Shown: in pieces, positions 20,999 through 24,430 of the stretch
Position numbering within the stretch: position 1 is the stretch's first letter
Layout of the letters: each line of letters opens with the position of its first letter
Virus record (IMG/VR): IMGVR_UViG_3300029913_001680
Coordinates: 1 to 24,430 of that record
Direction: 5' to 3' (one strand)
From: a virus
Length of the DNA: 24,430 nt
Notes under the pieces: generated by a model
Seen by the model: the letters and a program-made list of their open reading frames with translations, nothing else
What the model was told of the DNA's origin: nothing
Database searches by the model: none
Position numbers and translations under genes: made by a program

Positions 20999-21724
20999 AT
21001 GAAAAAAGAATGGCAAAAAATAGATATGTTATGCAAAAAAATAAAAGCAATAAATTATTTAGGTGGAAAATGTATCAAATGTGGTGATGATAATATATTT
21101 CACTTATCTTTTCATCATTTAACAGATAAAGATTTTACTATATCACAAATAAAAACTAGTAGATTTTCAAAAATAAAAAAAGAAATTGAAAAATGTGAAT
21201 TATTATGTGAAAATTGTCACATGGAAAAACATTATAATGAAAATATAGAAAATACAAATGAACATAGAAGAAAAAGTAAGTTAATATATTTAAAATATAA
21301 AGGAGAAAAATGCGAAAAATGCGGATATGATAAATGTGCAGCATCATTATCTTTTCATCATAGAGATTCAAAAAATAAATTATTTTGTATTGGTTCATTA
21401 GGAATTAGAATAAATAGTATAGCAGAATTAAAAGATAATATTATAGATGAATTAGATAAATGTGATGTTTTATGTAGAAATTGTCATATTGAAGAACATT
21501 CAGATATTGAATTTTTTGAAGAATTTAAAGAAGAAATATATAATAAAGTAGAAAATTCAAAATATATAGAAAGACAATGTAAAATTTCAAGAGAAGAAAT
21601 AATAAAAATGTATAATTCTGGAATAAAACAAGTTGATATTGCTAAACATTATAATGCATCTAAAAGTACTATTAGTGGAATAATTAATAAATTAAAAAAT
21701 AATGGTGATTTACCCAAATGGTAA
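20999..21724 (+). CDS. Double-HNH homing-type endonuclease with C-terminal HTH
   Basis: A 241-residue protein with two copies of one HNH module: GGKCIKCGDDN, LSFHHLTDKDFTIS, LLCENCHMEKH (about 22-77), then GEKCEKCGYDK, LSFHHRDSKNKLF, VLCRNCHIEEH (about 101-167). Each has CxxC, the His pair and CxxC with a final His, so two zinc-bound nuclease sites are possible. The C-terminus (about 195-235) is a helix-turn-helix of resolvase type: REEIIKMYNSGIKQVDIAKHY then STISGIINKL. Its last seven codons overlap the 5' end of tRNA-Ser(GCU). Location among tRNAs fits a homing endonuclease. Confidence 0.82.
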   Translation: MKKEWQKIDMLCKKIKAINYLGGKCIKCGDDNIFHLSFHHLTDKDFTISQIKTSRFSKIKKEIEKCELLCENCHMEKHYNENIENTNEHRRKSKLIYLKYKGEKCEKCGYDKCAASLSFHHRDSKNKLFCIGSLGIRINSIAELKDNIIDELDKCDVLCRNCHIEEHSDIEFFEEFKEEIYNKVENSKYIERQCKISREEIIKMYNSGIKQVDIAKHYNASKSTISGIINKLKNNGDLPKW

Positions 21725-21793
21725 AGGGGCTGGTTTGCTAAACCAGTAGGGCGTGTAAAAAGCGTTGCGTGAGTTCGATCCTCACAGTCACCG
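21704..21793 (+). tRNA. tRNA-Ser(GCU), overlapping the HNH gene
   Basis: Acceptor GGTGATT/AGTCACC (one T-G), G73, anticodon stem CTGGT/ACCAG with loop TTGCTAA (anticodon GCT), long variable arm normal for Ser, T-arm GTGAG-TTCGATC-CTCAC. The first 21 nt also encode the last residues and stop of the HNH protein. Confidence 0.9.
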
Positions 21794-21795
21794 CA

Positions 21796-21816
21796 AATAT
21801 TCAGAATGTGAATATT
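21796..21816 (+). other. Spacer hairpin between tRNA-Ser and tRNA-His
   Basis: Perfect 8-bp stem (21796-21803 with 21809-21816) with a 5-nt loop filling almost the whole spacer. A likely RNA-processing spacer rather than a terminator, since no T-run follows. Confidence 0.5.
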
Positions 21817-21822
21817 ATATAT

Positions 21823-21909
21823 GGTGCATGTAGTCGGTAAGGGATGCCGCCCTGACTGTGAATCAGGAATACTTAATAGTTAATGTGAGTTCGAATCTCA
21901 TCTTGCACC
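21823..21909 (+). tRNA. tRNA-His(GUG) with long variable region
   Basis: Extra G at -1 (21823) opposite C73 (21909), the hallmark of tRNA-His. Acceptor GTGCATG/CTTGCAC (one T-T mismatch), anticodon stem CCTGA/TCAGG with loop CTGTGAA (anticodon GTG), T-arm GTGAG-TTCGAAT-CTCAT. The variable region is 17 nt instead of about 5 and can form a short ACT-TAAT-AGT stem. The D-arm is displaced: CGG/CCG after an extra GT. Confidence 0.85.
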
Positions 21910-21916
21910 CTCTAAG

Positions 21917-22009
21917 AAAAGATTATTGATGAAGTGCTGAAAGTCTTGGTTTGATTCTAATAGTTTCTAACTAGTCATCAGTAAAGGTTGGCAACCTTTG
22001 TAATCTTTT
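21917..22009 (+). ncRNA. Structured RNA of unknown type between tRNA genes
   Basis: Nested pairing: closing stem AAAAGATTA/TAATCTTTT (21917-21925 with 22001-22009), second stem TGATGA/TCATCA (21927-21932 with 21975-21980), a 7-bp triloop hairpin AAAGGTT-GGC-AACCTTT (21983-21999), and inside the second stem a hairpin TAGTT-TCT-AACTA (21961-21973). The closing stem runs into T6, like a terminator. It looks like a cloverleaf-sized fold but has no TTCGAAT T-loop and no clear anticodon. It may be a decayed tRNA, a phage small RNA or a processing element. Confidence 0.5.
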
Positions 22010-22022
22010 TTGACATTAAAAT

Positions 22023-22094
22023 GCTTTTGTAGCTCAATGGTAAAGCGGTTCCCTCTTAAGGAAAGGATTGTGTGTTCGATTCACATCAAGAGCA
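22023..22094 (+). tRNA. tRNA-Lys(CUU)
   Basis: Regular 72-nt class I tRNA: acceptor GCTTTTG/CAAGAGC, D-arm GCT/AGC, anticodon stem GTTCC/GGAAA (last pair open) with loop CTCTTAA (anticodon CTT), 5-nt variable loop, T-arm GTGTG-TTCGATT-CACAT, A73. Its normal form contrasts with the enlarged Lys-UUU, Trp and His genes. Confidence 0.88.
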
Positions 22095-22148
22095 CATTTT
22101 TTAAACTTTTGTGTATTATTCGACTATATTTTGTATAAAATATACAAG

Positions 22149-22580
22149 ATGATATCAGAAAAAATAAAAAGAACTAAAAAAACGTCAAGTTCAAAAGAAA
22201 ATAGAAAAAAATCTATAAATGGTAGTAATTTAGAAAAAGAATTTAAATTTAAAACAGGTTATGATAAAGCAAAAAAATCTCAAAAACCAACATTTATAAA
22301 TCAGTATGGATTAACTCAAATAATAGATTTTGATTTTATAATAGAACAAAATGGTATTAAATATTATATTGATTTGACAGCATCTTATAGATCAGATAGA
22401 GCAAAACAAAAAGCTTACAATGGTTATTTATTAAAAACTAAAACAAATATTGTACATAAATTTATTATTGGTGTCAAAACTTTTATAGAACGAGGAGAAA
22501 TAATAACAGCTACTCCATTAGAAGGAATTGATGAAATTTGTTTGGTTTCTGAATTAATAGAAAGATTTAAAAAGGCATAA
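22149..22580 (+). CDS. Possible PD-(D/E)XK-type nuclease, tRNA-array associated
   Basis: A 143-residue basic protein from ATG at 22149; the frame is open upstream but that part runs into tRNA-Lys. Lys/Ser-rich N-terminus, then NLEKEFKFKTGYDKAKKS, LTQIIDFDFIIEQNGIKYYIDLTASYRSDRAKQKAYNG and KFIIGVKTF. The DFDFII...YYIDLT strand pair and following basic helix (SYRSDRAKQKA) resemble the core of small PD-(D/E)XK nucleases, though the expected ExK is not exact. Place beside the tRNA array would suit a homing nuclease. A short dyad, TTGTATA/TATACAA, precedes the ATG. Confidence 0.45.
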   Translation: MISEKIKRTKKTSSSKENRKKSINGSNLEKEFKFKTGYDKAKKSQKPTFINQYGLTQIIDFDFIIEQNGIKYYIDLTASYRSDRAKQKAYNGYLLKTKTNIVHKFIIGVKTFIERGEIITATPLEGIDEICLVSELIERFKKA

Positions 22581-22588
22581 CTGATATA

Positions 22589-23329
22589 TTATAAAAATTT
22601 ACTGTGTATATCTGCTTTCCAATCATTTGATGGATATGTTAATTCTCTTACATCAAATATTTCAGATATATAATAATCTCCATTTTTTCTTCTACTATAT
22701 CCTAAAATTGAATCATATCCAGCATCTCTAACAGAATTTGCTATTATATTTTCTTGTATTGCGTATCTGAGTGTATTGTGTTGTCTACTATGTCTTATTA
22801 TATCATATCCTAAATCGCAATTTTCATCATAATTAGAGTCTTTATTGTATTTAGTTAGTACATCAGCAACATCTTCTGGTTGAGGATTATATTTAATTGC
22901 AGTTTTGAATATAGTATCTTTTAATTCATTCGTAGCACCTTTTCCGTTAATTTTGTCATATGCATTTTCAGAAAGTTTACCTCCAGTTGCGCCTTTTATA
23001 AATAGTGGATTTTTTAATAGAATTTCTCCTTCATGTTTATCTGTTCCTCCATAACCACTTTTTCCTCCACGATATTCTTTGACATTTTTATCTTCTATTG
23101 GTAGATAGAATACACCAGTTCTTATTGATGTTTCTCCATCTTGCTCTGGTTTTTGGTAACGAACTACATTTAGTAATAGTCCATCATCTAATATTTTTGT
23201 TCCTGGTGTATTTTCAACAGCGGACATAAATATTTCATCATTTAATGGTAGTTCTGTCTTATATTTCAGAGAGCGTGTTATATCAGGTGATATGTGTTCA
23301 TTTATGAACTTTTGAAAAATTGTTTGCAT
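22589..23329 (-). CDS. ADP-ribosyltransferase-like protein
   Basis: A 246-residue protein. I use the Met at 23329 (MQTIFQKFINEH) because the upstream frame encodes an unlikely hydrophobic run that overlaps the divergent gene. Blocks SIRTGVFYLP (R70), EGEILLKNPLFIKGATGG, and RDAGYDSILGYSRRKNGDYYISEIFDVRELTYP have the order seen in ART-fold proteins of phages (KNPLxI..., GYDxIxx..., E(I/V)xVFxxxxI), including those fused to phage head proteins. E223 could be the catalytic Glu. ART enzymes move ADP-ribose from NAD+ onto proteins or nucleic acids, so it would use the NAD+ that pncA/pncB help restore. Assignment is by pattern memory. Confidence 0.5.
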   Translation of the reverse strand: MQTIFQKFINEHISPDITRSLKYKTELPLNDEIFMSAVENTPGTKILDDGLLLNVVRYQKPEQDGETSIRTGVFYLPIEDKNVKEYRGGKSGYGGTDKHEGEILLKNPLFIKGATGGKLSENAYDKINGKGATNELKDTIFKTAIKYNPQPEDVADVLTKYNKDSNYDENCDLGYDIIRHSRQHNTLRYAIQENIIANSVRDAGYDSILGYSRRKNGDYYISEIFDVRELTYPSNDWKADIHSKFL

Positions 23330-23398
23330 ATTTGTATATATTAATAAACAAAAATTGTTTTTTTTAATAGATAATAAAAATATAAAAATATAAAAATA

Positions 23399-24184
23399 AT
23401 GTACTACGTAATTCAAGAAAATACTTTTAAAGAAGAAAATTATGATAATTTAGTTAAAGCATTAGATAGAATGGAATTACCGTATGAGATAGTTAAGGTT
23501 TTACCTTTTGTTGAAGATTTTGAGTTTAATACTAATAGAAAAGATGTTTTTTGTTTTGGTTCTGTTAAAATGGCAAGATTAGCAAAAAAATATGAATGGT
23601 TTCCTGGCTCTCAATTGAATAAAAATCATGATTATAGAATTTATAGTAGTTATTATAAAGATAATTTATTAAATTATGACTCTATAATTCAAAACTTTGG
23701 AGATAATATTAATAGAACTGACTTGTTTTTTGCAAGACCATGTGAAGATACGAAAACTTTTACAGGAAAGGTATTTGATATGTATGAATGGATAGAATTT
23801 AGAGACTCTTTTTTAAATAGTGAATATGAAACATCATTAACAAAAGACACTAAAATACAAGTTAGTTCTGTTAAAAAAATAACCAAAGAATTTAGATTTT
23901 GGATAGTTGGTGGACAAGTTATAACTGGAAGTCTTTATCGAATGGGTAGTTTTATTCACAGAAGTGAAGTTGTTGATGATGGTGCATTAGAATTTTGTAG
24001 AAGAATGATTAAAATTTATCAAATAGCAAATTCTTTTGTTATTGATATATGTGAAGTTATTATTAATGGAACACCTGAATATAAGATAGTTGAATTGGGT
24101 TGTATTAATGCTGCTGGTTTTTATTCTGCTAATATGCCAAAATTGATTAATGCTATTGAAGAAGAATTTAATTATTTTAATTAA
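23399..24184 (+). CDS. ATP-grasp domain protein (R2K/DUF4343-like)
   Basis: A 261-residue protein. LFFARPCEDTKTFTG (substrate/ATP lid region), EFRFWIVGGQVITGSLYR (central strand-turn with R) and SFVIDICEVI...YKIVELGCINAAGFYSANMPKLINAIEE (metal-binding strands; Asp/Glu pair and the late N) agree with ATP-grasp enzymes of the R2K group found in phages. Such enzymes join an amine or thiol to a carboxylate using ATP, often modifying a peptide or protein. The start is divergent from the ART-like gene, 69 nt apart, so they may share control. Target unknown. Confidence 0.7.
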   Translation: MYYVIQENTFKEENYDNLVKALDRMELPYEIVKVLPFVEDFEFNTNRKDVFCFGSVKMARLAKKYEWFPGSQLNKNHDYRIYSSYYKDNLLNYDSIIQNFGDNINRTDLFFARPCEDTKTFTGKVFDMYEWIEFRDSFLNSEYETSLTKDTKIQVSSVKKITKEFRFWIVGGQVITGSLYRMGSFIHRSEVVDDGALEFCRRMIKIYQIANSFVIDICEVIINGTPEYKIVELGCINAAGFYSANMPKLINAIEEEFNYFN

Positions 24185-24205
24185 TTTTTAAAAAATATTT
24201 TTTAT

Positions 24206-24430
24206 ATGAAAGAAGGTACGAATGCAAAAAAAGAATTTTTAGATATTATAAAAAATTATAAATTAATTGCATCAGAAATACAATATTATGATATTGATGG
24301 TGTTGTATATGATATTAAATTAAAACCATTATTTAGTAAAAATGATTATAACGATTTTTTAGAATCATTAAATCATAATTATGATAATGGATATGGAGGT
24401 CAAAATTTATATGGAGTTATATTTTGTGAA
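24206..24430 (+). CDS. Hypothetical protein, cut by window end
   Basis: 75 codons visible, no stop, starting MKEGTNAKKEFLDIIKNYKL. Later LKPLFSKNDYNDFLESLN and NGYGGQNLYGVIFC. The YxxGYGGQxLYGxI segment suggests a folded globular protein. Starts 21 nt after the ATP-grasp gene on the same strand. Function unknown. Confidence 0.5.
   Translation, partial: MKEGTNAKKEFLDIIKNYKLIASEIQYYDIDGVVYDIKLKPLFSKNDYNDFLESLNHNYDNGYGGQNLYGVIFCE

Noticed and set aside
20121-22094. tRNA-linked attachment site or integrase
   Set aside because: No integrase, excisionase or duplicated tRNA 3' end was found; the tRNA array looks like a lytic phage array.
22068-22148. Longer N-terminus of the 22149 gene starting within tRNA-Lys(CUU)
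   Set aside because: The extension is encoded by the tRNA 3' half and A/T-rich spacer; the ATG at 22149 gives a normal basic N-terminus.
1-24430. Stop-codon reassignment (for example TAG or TGA recoding, known in some Bacteroidota phages)
   Set aside because: Genes end normally at TAA and TGA with tight ATGA and TAATG junctions, and no suppressor tRNA anticodon was seen.

Overview
The window looks like a stretch of a large, very AT-rich, lytic-type phage genome whose host is probably a member of the Bacteroidota. Phage nature is inferred from dense, short, overlapping genes (ATGA and TAATG junctions), a DnaG-type primase, a stand-alone exonuclease, homing-type nucleases next to an array of tRNA genes, and many small unknown proteins. 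The host guess rests on promoters of the Bacteroidota form (TTTG, 19-20 nt, TAnnTTTG), very few Shine-Dalgarno sites, and lipoproteins with short FSC or SNC lipoboxes. No structural, packaging, lysis or integration gene was seen.

Layout. (1) 1-1207: a HExxH metallopeptidase-like gene and one small protein, facing a minus-strand block (1218-3669) with an HD phosphohydrolase, the primase and a conserved unknown. A 16-bp perfect inverted repeat sits on the convergent junction. (2) 3801-8857: a plus-strand operon from a consensus promoter. It holds nicotinamidase (pncA), a tandem array of small related proteins sharing a basic C-terminal tail, a CYTH-domain protein and nicotinate phosphoribosyltransferase (pncB). 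(3) 8958-14010: a lipoprotein, a frameshifted small gene, a DEDD exonuclease, a gene altered by an internal 93-nt duplication, a deoxyribosyltransferase-like/metallophosphoesterase fusion, a family-9 glycosyltransferase-like protein, an ASCH protein and another tail-bearing small protein. (4) 14070-17935: SmpB, an unknown, a SpoT/MESH1-like alarmone hydrolase, and two sister genes with the same N-terminal domain but different C-terminal modules (one ankyrin). (5) 17964-22580: small genes behind a repeated phage-type promoter, and an array of tRNA or tRNA-like genes (a split tRNA, Lys-UUU, Phe-GAA, Trp-CCA, Ser-UGA, Ser-GCU, His-GUG, Lys-CUU) mixed with a double-HNH endonuclease, a structured non-tRNA element, a conserved unknown and a possible nuclease. 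(6) 22589-24430: an ADP-ribosyltransferase-like gene divergent from an ATP-grasp gene, then a partial unknown gene.

How the parts may work together (inference). pncA plus pncB turn nicotinamide into nicotinate mononucleotide, which would rebuild NAD+ after host or defence NADases act, or feed the predicted ADP-ribosyltransferase. SmpB, a (p)ppGpp hydrolase-like enzyme and the tRNAs all act on translation and stress, so the phage seems to manage stalled ribosomes, alarmone level and tRNA supply.

The most unusual signals are four. Several tRNAs that should be class I carry long variable regions (Lys-UUU, Trp, His). One tRNA is interrupted in the anticodon arm by about 125 nt. A paralogous small-protein family shares an RKxKLxKLNNL-like tail. 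A 21-nt stretch resembles a tmRNA 5' end although no 3' half was found.
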